64,000 bases of DNA, from assembly GCF_015354405.1 (NCBI RefSeq), contig NZ_JADKYP010000004.1, positions 186,001 through 250,000 on the forward strand, written 5' to 3'. Under the pieces are notes generated by a model. The model did not search any database. It was not told the origin of the DNA and saw nothing but the letters and a program-made list of their open reading frames with translations. The position numbers and the translations under genes were made by a program. Shown here piece by piece: positions 25,551 through 34,125 of this stretch. How positions within the stretch are numbered: the stretch's first letter is position 1; every line of letters starts with the position of its first letter. Origin of the DNA: Nocardia sp. BSTN01 (GTDB taxonomy: Bacteria > Actinomycetota > Actinomycetes > Mycobacteriales > Mycobacteriaceae).

Positions 25551-25586
25551 GTGGAGCTAAGGGGAATCGAACCCCTGACCTTCTCG
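25551..25586 (-). repeat. Right attachment site within tRNA-Ala
   Basis: 36-nt direct repeat identical to 4191-4226; here it forms the working 3' end of the tRNA gene, so integration preserved tRNA function. Confidence 0.9.
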
Positions 25587-25624
25587 ATGCGAACGAGACG
25601 CGCTACCAACTGCGCTATAGCCCC
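25552..25624 (-). tRNA. tRNA-Ala(CGC)
   Basis: Minus-strand 73-nt cloverleaf: acceptor GGGGCTA pairing with TAGCTCC (one G-U), D-arm GCGC/GCGC, anticodon stem TCTCG/CGAGA with loop TTCGCAT (anticodon CGC), and a T-arm with loop TTCGAAT. CCA is not encoded. The 3' 35 nt belong to the element's att repeat. Confidence 0.95.
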
Positions 25625-25713
25625 GTGGCTCGTTTCCGTGCCAACGGAGGAGAACTTTAGCAGGTGGGGGCGGGAGATTCCGAATCGGCTGGTCGAGGTG
25701 GGGAAATGCGGGG

Positions 25714-26502
25714 TCAGGTGGGTTCGGGGGTGGGTGGGGTGAGGTGGAGGCCGGTGGCGGCGTCGGCGAGGACTGTGTCGAGCATGGCGGGGGTGAGGCG
25801 GCCGGTGAAGGTGTTCTGCTGGCTGACGTGGTAGCTGCCGAACAGTTCGAGGCGGTGGCGGCCGGGGCGGGCGGGTTCGATCGAGTAGCGCACGCCGTGG
25901 CCGAATTTGGGTCGGGGGCGAGGGACCTGCCAGCCGGCCGCGGTGAGGGCGGGCATGAGGGCCTGCCAGCCCGAGGAGCCCAGGACGACGACGGAACGGA
26001 CTGTGGGGGAGAGCAATTCGAGTTCGTTGATCAGCCAGTGCCGGCAGCGGTCGCGTTCGTCGATGGTGGGTTTGTTGTCGGGGGGCGCGCAGTGCACGGG
26101 GGAGGTGACGCGGGTGCCGATCAGCCGGAGCCCGTCGTCGCGGCGAATGGCGGTGGGCTGGGTGGCGGCGCCGATGGTGTAGAGGGAGGCGAAGAGTACG
26201 TCGCCGCTGCGGTCGCCGGTGAACATCCGGCCGGTGCGGTTTCCGCCGTGGGCGGCGGGGGCGAGGCCGACCAACAGCATGGCGGCGTCGGCGGGGCCGA
26301 AACCGGTGACCGGGCGGCCCCAGTAGGTTTCGTCGCGGAATGCTGCGCGCTTCTCGCGGGCGACCTGTTCGCGCCAGGCGACCAGTCGCGGGCAGGCGCG
26401 GCAGTCGGTGAGCGCGGTGTCCATGGCGTCGAGGTCGGGATAGTCGGCCGACGCTGTCGCGGCGGTGTTCGGTGTTTCGCTGTGGACGGTGCGACGCACC
26501 AT
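25714..26502 (-). CDS. udgB: Uracil-DNA glycosylase, family 5
   Basis: 262 residues. An iron-sulfur family 5 UDG that removes uracil and related deaminated bases from DNA. C34 and C37 (CRACP) and two further Cys (PVHC; DRCRHW) supply the cluster. The active-site loop is 'VGLAPAAHGGNRTGRMFTGD' and the C-terminal loop 'GSYHVSQQNTFTGRLT' is family-typical. This is the first chromosomal gene after tRNA-Ala, convergent with the element and 90 bp from the tRNA. Confidence 0.9.
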   Translation of the reverse strand: MVRRTVHSETPNTAATASADYPDLDAMDTALTDCRACPRLVAWREQVAREKRAAFRDETYWGRPVTGFGPADAAMLLVGLAPAAHGGNRTGRMFTGDRSGDVLFASLYTIGAATQPTAIRRDDGLRLIGTRVTSPVHCAPPDNKPTIDERDRCRHWLINELELLSPTVRSVVVLGSSGWQALMPALTAAGWQVPRPRPKFGHGVRYSIEPARPGRHRLELFGSYHVSQQNTFTGRLTPAMLDTVLADAATGLHLTPPTPEPT

Positions 26503-26885
26503 CGGTCCTCCGTTCGGTCGGTGCCCCTGCGAGTCTGCCCGTTCCGCGGTGATCGTGTCACACCTATCGCCGTCGGTAGCTGTCTGTTTGCGAGACCCGG
26601 CTCGCCGTCCGATGCATGCCGATTCGTGGCTTGTGGGCGATTCGTTCGATCCGGCGCGAGGTGTTCGCGGCGGCGACGAGAGCCGCCGATTTTCGGGATG
26701 GGGGCGGCTGTCGGTCGAAAAGCCGACAGGTCGCTGGGAATCGGACCGGTCGGATGATCAGCTGTCCCGGCAGCAGACGCGCAGGTCCGTAGCTTTCGAT
26801 GTTGATAGCATGGCGTTTCCAGCCGGACGGTCCGCCGCAGCACCGGTTGCGCGGCCCAACGCGATCACATCGAGAGAGTTCTTGC
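26503..26885. other. Divergent intergenic region
   Basis: About 380 bp between udgB and the GyrI-like pair. A short hairpin CTGTCGG/CCGACAG lies at 26708-26729. No gene supported; it should contain promoters for both directions. Confidence 0.4.
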
Positions 26886-27329
26886 ATGCAGTTCGAAATC
26901 GTCGAGCGGGACGAGACGTGGGTCGCCGGGCTACCGGTGCGCAGTCCGAAACGTGCGCTCGGAGAACTGCGCGACCGTGATCTCGAGGCGGCCTGGGCCG
27001 CGGTGCTGCATCAGGAATTGGGCGGCCCGTTGGCCTCCTCGTACACCGATTACGCATCCGATCTGGGCACGTTCAACACCCAGATCGTCGGCTACGAATG
27101 CACCTCGTTCGACCGGGTGACCCGCGGGCATATCGTGTCCCGGCTGCCCGCCGGCGCCTATGCGCGTTTCTCCGCGGTCGGCAATTTTCCGCAGATCATG
27201 ACCGACCTGTGGACCCAGATCGCCTACGCCGAGGAACACAACCAGATCAAACGCACTTTTACCGGGGATTTCGAGTGCTATCCGCACGCGTACAAGATCG
27301 ATCTGTACCTGGCGGTAGATCCCCGATGA
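26886..27329 (+). CDS. GyrI-like effector-binding domain protein (copy 1)
   Basis: 147 residues from ATG 26886. A single AraC-effector-binding/GyrI-like domain: an N-terminal 'MQFEIVERDETWVAGLPVRSP' strand, a central 'VGYECTSFD', and a C-terminal 'FECYPHAYKIDLYLAV' strand. Such stand-alone domains bind small hydrophobic molecules or hydrolyse them. It overlaps the next gene by 4 nt (ATGA); the two are tandem paralogues and probably co-translated. Confidence 0.75.
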   Translation: MQFEIVERDETWVAGLPVRSPKRALGELRDRDLEAAWAAVLHQELGGPLASSYTDYASDLGTFNTQIVGYECTSFDRVTRGHIVSRLPAGAYARFSAVGNFPQIMTDLWTQIAYAEEHNQIKRTFTGDFECYPHAYKIDLYLAVDPR

Positions 27330-27757
27330 CGTATTCGATCGTGGTCCGCGACGCGGCCATCTACGGCGGCCTGGTGGTGCCGCGGGTCCGGCCGAGTTTC
27401 AAGGTCAGCAACAGTGAGCTGATCGAATTCCTGCGTGACCGGCTGCGTGATCGCGAGATCGGCGGTCCCCTCTACACCGTGTACGTGCCCGATCCGGCCG
27501 GAAATTACAACGTGCTGGTCAGCTACGAATATCACGCGCCCAAAGAGGTGCCGGTCGGCGATGTGATGATTTGCGTCCCGAAGGGCGTATATGCCCGATT
27601 CGAACCCAACGGTGATTATCACGATCCGGTCGAGGACGTCTGGGCTCAGGTCGACGACGCCACCGCGTCGGCCGAGATCACCCGCGCGTATCGCGAGGAG
27701 ATCGAGGTGTGGCGTGGTCCCGACCGGCTGGAGTTGTTCATCTCGATTCTGGTGTGA
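27326..27757 (+). CDS. GyrI-like effector-binding domain protein (copy 2)
   Basis: 143 residues. The same fold as its neighbour: 'YSIVVRDAAIYGGLVVPRV' at the start, 'LVSYEYHAPKEVPVGDVMICVPKGVYARFEPNGDYHDPV' in the middle (matching 'GHIVSRLPAGAYARFSAVGNF' of copy 1), and 'EVWRGPDRLELFISILV' at the end. The overlap and similarity suggest a tandem duplication with possible heterodimer formation (inference). Confidence 0.75.
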   Translation: MTYSIVVRDAAIYGGLVVPRVRPSFKVSNSELIEFLRDRLRDREIGGPLYTVYVPDPAGNYNVLVSYEYHAPKEVPVGDVMICVPKGVYARFEPNGDYHDPVEDVWAQVDDATASAEITRAYREEIEVWRGPDRLELFISILV

Positions 27758-28236
27758 AATTAGATTGCCATCAGGTAACCAATTGGGAACCGGGCGGTCT
27801 TTTTGTTCTGTGTCGTGCATGACACCGACTGGATGACCTCGATCGATACCGCGCGCCACGCTCGGGTTTCGGAAGATTTGCCGGACGTCTGGTCAATTTC
27901 GGAGGGATGACGGATACTTCCCTAGGTGGCCATACCCGACACCGGCGGTACCGCATGCCGAGCGGAGGTGGCCGAACGATCGCGCCGCGCCGCGCAGCAA
28001 CAGAGTAGGAACCGTATGACTGGGCTGGATGTCGCACCGGAGGCGCTGCGACGATATGGCTGCTGACCACCCTGTGCGACCCCGCCGTACGGCCCTCGTG
28101 CCGGCCCTCGGCGAATTCTCCGCCGCACCTCTCCGCGAACTCGCCGCGATTTCATCGCAATACGTCGATACACTAGCGTCGGTTCAGGGCGGATTCATCG
28201 ACGCTCGGGGCGTGGACGTCCTTCCCTTGACATGCC
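27758..28236. other. Intergenic, no gene supported
   Basis: 480 bp upstream of the c-di-GMP gene. Short frames have no convincing start or composition. No RNA or repeat recognised. Confidence 0.4.
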
Positions 28237-30126
28237 GTGGATAGCGCGATCGGAGACAAGGTGCCTCGGCGAACGCTCGACTCGTTGGTGACCCAGGTCG
28301 CCGCGGAGTTGATGGGTGTCGACGCCACGACGATGGTGGCGGCGACCGAACGAGTGCTGGCCAAACTGGTCGACTACTTCGACGTCGATTTCAGTTTCGT
28401 CCGCCATACCGACCGGGAACGGCGGGCGACGGTGCTGGTCGCCGAATGGCCGCCGCGTCAAGGGGTGCCCGACCCCGACCCGCTGCGTGTGGTGTATTTC
28501 GAACAGGCCGATTCGGTGTTCCGCGCCGTCGAACACGCCACCGAACCGATGATCGCCCGCCCGACCCCGGAATTCTCCGACTATCAGGAGACGATTCGCC
28601 GTTCCGGACTGACCGACGTGACGACCGCGACCGTTCCGCTGATGTCGCGCGGTGAGCCGACCGGGCTGCTCGGATTCATGAAACAGGGCGACCGGCAGTG
28701 GAGCACCCGGGAGATCAACGTCCTGAAGGCGATCGCGGCGTTGCTGGCGCAATTGCAGGCCCGGGTGGTGGCCGAGGAACGGCTGCGCTACATCGCCCTG
28801 CACGACGACCTCACCGGATTGGCCAACCGTCGCGCCCTGCTCGAACATATGGAGGAGCGGCTGCGTCCGGGCAGTTCGGGGCCCGTCGCCGCCTTCTTCC
28901 TCGACCTCGACCGGCTCAAGGCGCTCAACGATTTCCTGGGGCATACCGCCGGTGACAATTTCATCCGCACCCTGTCGTCGCGGCTGAAGGAACATCTCGA
29001 TCCGAACGACATGATCGCGCGGCTGGGTGGCGACGAATTCGTCATCGTTCCGGCCAAACCGGTCGATCCGGTCGCGGCGGAACTCGAGGCCACCCGGATT
29101 CAGCAGTTGATCACCCGCCGGGTGTCGGTGGGCGGGGAAACGGTGAGCCGCGGCGCGAGTGTCGGTGTGGCGCTGGGTATGCCGGGAGAGACCACGGTCG
29201 CCGATCTGCTGCGCCGGGCCGACCACGCGCTGTTGTCGGCGAAATCGGGTGGCGGCAACGGCGTCGCGGTGTTCACCGATGCCATGCGCGCGCAGTTCGA
29301 ACTGCAGGACGACGTCGAGTTGAATCTGCGCGGCGCGGTCTCCGACGGTTCACTGCTGCTGCACTATCAGCCCGAGGTGGATCTGCGGACCGGGCGCATC
29401 GTGGCCCTGGAGGCGCTGGTGCGCTGGCAGCATCCCACCCGCGGACTGCTGCCGCCGGGCGCCTTCGTGGGGGTGGCCGAGGCGACGAATCTGGCCGGCG
29501 AACTCGGTCGCTGGGTATTGCGCACGGCCCTGGCGCAATTCGCGAAATGGCGGCGCGCCGGGCTGGCCTCGAACGTGGTGATCCGGATCAACGTCTCGCC
29601 GGTGCAGTTGGTGAGCCTGGACTTCGTGGAATGTGTCGAGGATGTGCTGCGCCGGCACGGAATCGACGGTAGTTCGGTGTGTCTGGAGATCACCGAACAC
29701 GTCGTGGTCTCGGATCTGACCCGCACACAGGTGACCTTGCGCGGACTCAAGCGCATGGGCGTGCAGATCGCGATCGACGATTTCGGCACCGGCTACAGTT
29801 CGCTCTCGCATCTCAAGGCCCTGCCGGTGGACGCGGTGAAGATCGACCGTGGTTTCGTGCAACGGCTCGGCGCCAGCACCGACGATCTGGCGATCGTGAA
29901 ATCCATTGTGGGACTTGCCGGTTCGTTTGGCCTCGGCGTGGTCGGCGAAGGGGTGGAGACGGCGGTGGCCGCGCGCACCCTGGTCGGGCTGGGCTGCTAC
30001 CGGGCGCAGGGCTTCCTCATCGCGCGTCCGATGCCCGCCGACGAGGCCGAACCGCATCTGGCGGAGGGGCGGATCCCGCTCGACCTGGAACTCCCGCGGG
30101 TTTCCCGTGGGGCTCATCGGATCTGA
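28237..30126 (+). CDS. GAF-GGDEF-EAL c-di-GMP turnover protein
   Basis: 629 residues from GTG 28237. A GAF-like sensor (about 30-170) is followed by a GGDEF domain (about 185-345) with an intact GGDEF motif near residues 263-267, and an EAL domain (about 365-615) with E-A-L near residue 390 and 'IDDFGTGYSS'. Both active sites look complete, so it could both make and degrade cyclic di-GMP, with one activity dominating under control of the GAF domain. The next gene, 9 bp on, is a second sensor-type protein. Confidence 0.92.
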   Translation: MDSAIGDKVPRRTLDSLVTQVAAELMGVDATTMVAATERVLAKLVDYFDVDFSFVRHTDRERRATVLVAEWPPRQGVPDPDPLRVVYFEQADSVFRAVEHATEPMIARPTPEFSDYQETIRRSGLTDVTTATVPLMSRGEPTGLLGFMKQGDRQWSTREINVLKAIAALLAQLQARVVAEERLRYIALHDDLTGLANRRALLEHMEERLRPGSSGPVAAFFLDLDRLKALNDFLGHTAGDNFIRTLSSRLKEHLDPNDMIARLGGDEFVIVPAKPVDPVAAELEATRIQQLITRRVSVGGETVSRGASVGVALGMPGETTVADLLRRADHALLSAKSGGGNGVAVFTDAMRAQFELQDDVELNLRGAVSDGSLLLHYQPEVDLRTGRIVALEALVRWQHPTRGLLPPGAFVGVAEATNLAGELGRWVLRTALAQFAKWRRAGLASNVVIRINVSPVQLVSLDFVECVEDVLRRHGIDGSSVCLEITEHVVVSDLTRTQVTLRGLKRMGVQIAIDDFGTGYSSLSHLKALPVDAVKIDRGFVQRLGASTDDLAIVKSIVGLAGSFGLGVVGEGVETAVAARTLVGLGCYRAQGFLIARPMPADEAEPHLAEGRIPLDLELPRVSRGAHRI

Positions 30127-30135
30127 TTCTCGGGT

Positions 30136-31188
30136 ATGGCCGCCGCCGAATCCGTGGGTTCGCCATGGCTCCTGGTGGAAACGCTCGCGCCCGGGAGTGG
30201 GCCGACCATCGTCGCCGACGGGCCTCGCGTCCGGGAATGGACGAGTCTTTCGCGCGCCGGACGCTCGCTCGGAGCGGTTGCCTCCGCCTTGGCGACCGCC
30301 GCCGTCGAGCTAGCGGCAGCGGCCGTTCCGTCCGGCTCGGTCGCCGAGTCGGCCGATAACAGGATCGTCGTGTCCGAGGGCGGCTGGACCGCGATCGCGG
30401 TGCCGGTCTTCTGCTCGTTCGGGGCAGTGCACGGGGTGCAGTTGTGGGTCGGTGCCGCGGGACAGCAGCCGCCGCCCCGCCGTGCGGTCGCGGCATGGGA
30501 CTGGGATTCCGATACCGAACTCGCCCACCACGGCCCCGGCCTGGAGGAACTGGCCTTCGCCCGCGCCCGCGAACACGTGCGGGTGGTGCGCACGCCGCCG
30601 GAGGTGTTCGGGCGGATGGTGCGCTTCGACGAGCGGATGGGCTACACCGCGGTGGTGGCGGGCACCGATCCGGCCGGGCGCTGGCAGGGGGAACTGGCGA
30701 TTCGCGGTGACGACGAGATCGTGCGGAACTTCCAGCTGGTCATCCGGGTGCATCGCGAGGATCCGCATCTGGCCGTCTCGACCCGGACCGCGCATGTCAC
30801 CCGTGCGCTGTTGCACGAGATCACCGACGTCAGACCGCCGCGCCCGGATACCGATCTGGCGATCACCCGGGCGGTGTCGCGGTCGCCCGATGCCGGTGTG
30901 GGATTCGTCGAGTTGGCGATGGGGCTGGTATACGAGTGGGCCAGTCCGCCGCCACCGCCGCTGGAACGCTGGAGCACCGAACGGCCGATCGTGCATCCCG
31001 ATGATCAGCGGGATTACCGGGCGGCGTTCGCGGCCGTCTTCGCCGATGAGACCGGCGCGCCGGCAAGGGAACTCGTGTTTCGTCTCCGATTCGAGGACAC
31101 CGAATGGATCCCGGTGCGCGCCGAGCTGTCGCGCCTGGGTTCCGAGCGCGCCCACGGCATGATCCGGGTCCGGCCTGCCGCACGCTGA
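30136..31188 (+). CDS. GAF/PAS-type sensory protein (DUF5593-like)
   Basis: 350 residues. N-terminal GAF-like region (to about 120), a linker, then a PAS-like domain (about 135-270) and a C-terminal domain with a Pro-rich linker and 'IVHPDDQRDYRAAFAAVF', the pattern of a PAS fold. No output domain is visible. Similar proteins (DUF5593) accompany GGDEF-EAL proteins in mycolic-acid bacteria. It lies 9 bp after the c-di-GMP gene, so it may tune that enzyme. Confidence 0.6.
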   Translation: MAAAESVGSPWLLVETLAPGSGPTIVADGPRVREWTSLSRAGRSLGAVASALATAAVELAAAAVPSGSVAESADNRIVVSEGGWTAIAVPVFCSFGAVHGVQLWVGAAGQQPPPRRAVAAWDWDSDTELAHHGPGLEELAFARAREHVRVVRTPPEVFGRMVRFDERMGYTAVVAGTDPAGRWQGELAIRGDDEIVRNFQLVIRVHREDPHLAVSTRTAHVTRALLHEITDVRPPRPDTDLAITRAVSRSPDAGVGFVELAMGLVYEWASPPPPPLERWSTERPIVHPDDQRDYRAAFAAVFADETGAPARELVFRLRFEDTEWIPVRAELSRLGSERAHGMIRVRPAAR

Positions 31189-31298
31189 CGCGAGTGTCGC
31201 CGTCGAGAGGTGAGGCGGTGCGCGCGGTTGGTGCAGCCTTCGGCGAGCATTCATCCCGTGTTCGTCCCGCCGGTTCGCGGGACGGGGACGATCGGCGC

Positions 31299-32426
31299 GT
31301 GCGCATCGCTCAGCTGGCGAACTTCTACGGGCCGCGTTCGGGCGGACTTCGCACCGCACTGCATCACCTCGGCGCCGGTTATGTGGCGGACGGGCACGAG
31401 GTGGTGCTGATCGTGCCGGGCGCGCGCCGGGGCGAGGAAATCCTGCCCAACGGTGTGGTGCGGATGACCGTGCCGGCAGTGGGGATTCCGTGGACGGGCG
31501 GGTATCGCGCGGCCGATCCGCGCCGAGTCGCCGATCTGCTGGCGGGGCTGGCGCCGGATGCGCTCGAGGTGTCGGACCGGCTGACTCTGCGCGGTTTCGG
31601 ACGGTGGGCCCGCCGCCGTGACATCGCGTCGGTGATGATCTCGCACGAGCGTCTCGATCGATTGCTCGGCCAGGTGCTGCCCACCTCGGTCGCGCGGCGA
31701 GCCGCCGATGTGGCCAACCGTCGCACCGCCGCCGATTACGACATGGTCGTCTGCACGACCGCGTTCGCCCGCGCGGAATTCGACCGGATCGATGCCCCGA
31801 ATGTGGCGCTCGTCCCGTTGGGGGTGGATCTGGAGCTGTTCACGCCGCATCGTCACGATCGGGCCCTGCGGGCGCGCCTCGGTGGTTCGCATCTGGTGGT
31901 GCACTGCGGGCGGTTGTCGGTGGAGAAGCGGGTCGATCGCAGTATCGAGGCGGTGGATCACCTGCGCCGGGGCGGGGTGAACGTGCGCCTGGTGGTCGCG
32001 GGGGACGGGCCGCGCCGCGATGCGCTGGTCCGGCAGGCGCGCGGCGTGGCGGCATTGCCCGACGGGCGTCCCGGCGTCCATTTCGCCGGATTCATCGACG
32101 ACCGAACACATTTGGCGACCCTGCTGGCCAGCGCCGACATCTCCCTCGCGCCCGGTCCGCACGAAACCTTCGGCCTGGCGGCGCTCGAGGCGCTGGCCGC
32201 CGGCACTCCGGTGGTGGCGAGTCGTTCCTCGGCGCTGGCCGACATCGTGACCGCCGAATGCGGCGCCGTGGCCGCCGATCACCCGTCCGCCTTCGCCGAG
32301 GCCGTCACCGATGTGCTGGCCCGCCCGGCTGCACAGCGACGGCGTGCGGCGCGATCGCGAGCCGAACAATTCCCGTGGCCGGTCGCGGTCGCCGGGATGC
32401 TGTCGGTATTGCGCGGGTTGTCCTAG
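31299..32426 (+). CDS. Glycosyltransferase family 4
   Basis: 375 residues from GTG 31299, which has a GGGGA ribosome binding site; longer in-frame starts upstream run through Arg-rich sequence. GT-B fold: N-terminal 'RIAQLANFYGPRSGGLRTALHHL', linker 'PLGVDLELF', then 'HCGRLSVEKRVDRSI', 'VVAGDGPRRD' and the E-x7-E region 'PHETFGLAALEALAAG'. It transfers a sugar, probably mannose by similarity to PimB/MgtA-type enzymes, from a nucleotide or polyprenyl donor. The exact substrate is not visible. Confidence 0.85.
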   Translation: MRIAQLANFYGPRSGGLRTALHHLGAGYVADGHEVVLIVPGARRGEEILPNGVVRMTVPAVGIPWTGGYRAADPRRVADLLAGLAPDALEVSDRLTLRGFGRWARRRDIASVMISHERLDRLLGQVLPTSVARRAADVANRRTAADYDMVVCTTAFARAEFDRIDAPNVALVPLGVDLELFTPHRHDRALRARLGGSHLVVHCGRLSVEKRVDRSIEAVDHLRRGGVNVRLVVAGDGPRRDALVRQARGVAALPDGRPGVHFAGFIDDRTHLATLLASADISLAPGPHETFGLAALEALAAGTPVVASRSSALADIVTAECGAVAADHPSAFAEAVTDVLARPAAQRRRAARSRAEQFPWPVAVAGMLSVLRGLS

Positions 32427-32558
32427 CCGCGACGTGCCCGTGCGGCCCGGTACGGATGCGGTGTGTCGGGGAACACGTATGCTCCAGGGCGACGGAGATA
32501 GTCAGTCCGGATGCCGGCCCAGCACCGACATCACACCGCAGAGCATTCGAGGAACGGC

Positions 32559-33407
32559 GTGCGTGATCGCTTGAAGTCCGTGAGCGGCAAGAAGACTCTG
32601 GTCACCGGCGCGGCCAGCGGAATCGGTCGGGCGACCGCGATCGCCGCCGCCGCGCAGGGGGCCGAACTCGTCCTGACCGATATCGATGCCGCCGGGCTCG
32701 CGGACACCGTCGAGGAGATCGGGCGCACCGGCGGCAAGGTGCTGGAATCGCGGGCTCTCGACATCAGCGATTACGAGGCGGTCGCCGCCTTCGCCCGGGA
32801 CGTGCACGATCGGCACGGCAGCCTGGACGTGGTGATGAACGTGGCCGGCATCTCGGCGTGGGGCACCGTCGAGAATCTCGAGCACCGGCACTGGCGCTCG
32901 ATGGTCGACGTGAATCTGATGGGCCCGATCCATGTCATCGAGAGCTTCGTACCGGAGATGGTGCGGGCCGGGCGCGGCGGCGCGCTGGTCAACGTGTCCT
33001 CGGCGGCGGGGCTGCTGGCCTTTCCCTGGCATGCGGCCTACAGCGCGAGCAAATACGGGCTGCGCGGCGTATCGGAGGTGCTGCGCTTCGACCTGGCCCG
33101 GCACGGGATCACCGTACATCTGGTGGTGCCGGGCGCGGTGAACACCCATCTGGTGCAAACCGTCGAGATCGCCGCTGTGGACCGCGACGATCCGCGAATT
33201 CAACGGTATGTGAAGCGTTTCCAGTCGCACGCCGCCTCACCCGACCAGGCCGCGCAAGCCATCTTCCGCGGTATCGAGAAGAATCGCTTTCTCGTCTACA
33301 CCTCGTTCGACGTGCGGTTCGGGTATTGGTGGGCGCGAAAGTTCGCCTGGCCCTACGAGTTCACGATGCGCCGCGCCAACGACCAGTTCAACCGCTTCCT
33401 GCGCTGA
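32559..33407 (+). CDS. Short-chain dehydrogenase/reductase
   Basis: 282 residues from GTG 32559, with AGGAA 6 nt upstream. NAD(P)-binding 'TGAASGIGRA', 'NVAGIS', catalytic S in 'NVSSAAG', Y-x-x-x-K as 'YSASKYG'. The C-terminal tail with 'RFGYWWARKFAWPYEFTMRRANDQF' is an extension seen in membrane-associated or lipid-acting SDRs. Substrate unknown. Convergent with soxR, 13 bp apart. Confidence 0.88.
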   Translation: MRDRLKSVSGKKTLVTGAASGIGRATAIAAAAQGAELVLTDIDAAGLADTVEEIGRTGGKVLESRALDISDYEAVAAFARDVHDRHGSLDVVMNVAGISAWGTVENLEHRHWRSMVDVNLMGPIHVIESFVPEMVRAGRGGALVNVSSAAGLLAFPWHAAYSASKYGLRGVSEVLRFDLARHGITVHLVVPGAVNTHLVQTVEIAAVDRDDPRIQRYVKRFQSHAASPDQAAQAIFRGIEKNRFLVYTSFDVRFGYWWARKFAWPYEFTMRRANDQFNRFLR

Positions 33408-33420
33408 GCTCGGCGAGAAG

Positions 33421-33978
33421 TCACCCGCACATCTTCTCGGCGCACGCCGCCACATCGGAATCCGTGACATCTTCTCGGCCCGCCGCGGTCGGTTCCTCGC
33501 ATCCCTCGCCCCGCGTGCACTCGATGCTCACATCCAGCGTGCGCGCGCCGGGGCCCTCGTCGCCGAGTCGGTCGTGATAGTTGACGATCCGGCAGCTGCC
33601 CAGTGACAGGCAGCCACAGCCGATGCAGTCGGTGAGGCTGTTGCGCAGCCGGGTGAGTTGTTCGATCCGCTGATCGAGATCGGTGCGCCACGTTACCGAC
33701 AATCGTTCCCAATCCTTCCGATTGGGCGTACGCCCCTCCGGTAGGGTGTCGAGAGCCTTGCGAATTTCGCTGAGCGGAATTCCGACGCGCTGCGAGATCC
33801 GGATGAATGCCACCCGGCGCAGCGTTTCCCGGGAGTATCGGCGCTGGTTTCCGCTGGTGCGGCGGCTGGCGATCAGGCCCTCGCGTTCGTAGAAATGCAG
33901 TGCCGACACCGCGACGCCGCTGCGTTCCGACAGTTGGCCGGGGGTGAGCTCCTTGGCTTGCCACGTCGTATGCTGCAT
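33421..33978 (-). CDS. soxR: SoxR redox-sensing transcription regulator with Cys-rich tail
   Basis: 185 residues. MerR-type HTH (10-75), dimer helix, and the [2Fe-2S] motif C118-x2-C121-x-C123-x5-C129 that defines SoxR. It senses redox-cycling compounds and oxidative stress. Beyond the usual end there is a 30-40-residue acidic tail with four more Cys (C154, C160, C179, C184), unusual for the family. It is divergent from arcA with 147 bp between them, where its operator would lie. Confidence 0.92.
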   Translation of the reverse strand: MQHTTWQAKELTPGQLSERSGVAVSALHFYEREGLIASRRTSGNQRRYSRETLRRVAFIRISQRVGIPLSEIRKALDTLPEGRTPNRKDWERLSVTWRTDLDQRIEQLTRLRNSLTDCIGCGCLSLGSCRIVNYHDRLGDEGPGARTLDVSIECTRGEGCEEPTAAGREDVTDSDVAACAEKMCG

Positions 33979-34125
33979 ACCTCAACGATACTTCAGGTTT
34001 TTGGCGGCCGGGTGAGAACCGGGAACTTCGCCGCCGAGCGGAGGGTGATAGCGTCCGGCGCCGGATCCGGCGTGGTCGGCGAACAATTTCGTGCCAACCC
34101 GGCGACGGCCCATTACGGTCGGGAT

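Larger units (their letters stand above)
4191..25586 (+). mobile_element. Integrative (probably mobilizable) element in tRNA-Ala(CGC)
   Basis: About 21.4 kb bounded by 36-bp direct repeats of the tRNA-Ala 3' end. Matching 26-bp arm-type sites lie just inside each end (4364-4389 and 25468-25493), and an excisionase-integrase pair sits against the right end. It carries a MobF relaxase-helicase, which is a transfer gene, but I find no FtsK/TraB, VirD4 or type IV secretion genes and no phage structural genes. This makes an integrative mobilizable element the best reading. Cargo is a regulator trio, an AlbA_2-like module and many small hypothetical genes. Confidence 0.88.

Noticed and set aside
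4191-25586. Prophage
   Set aside because: No capsid, portal, terminase or tail genes are seen; the presence of a MobF relaxase points to a mobilizable element.
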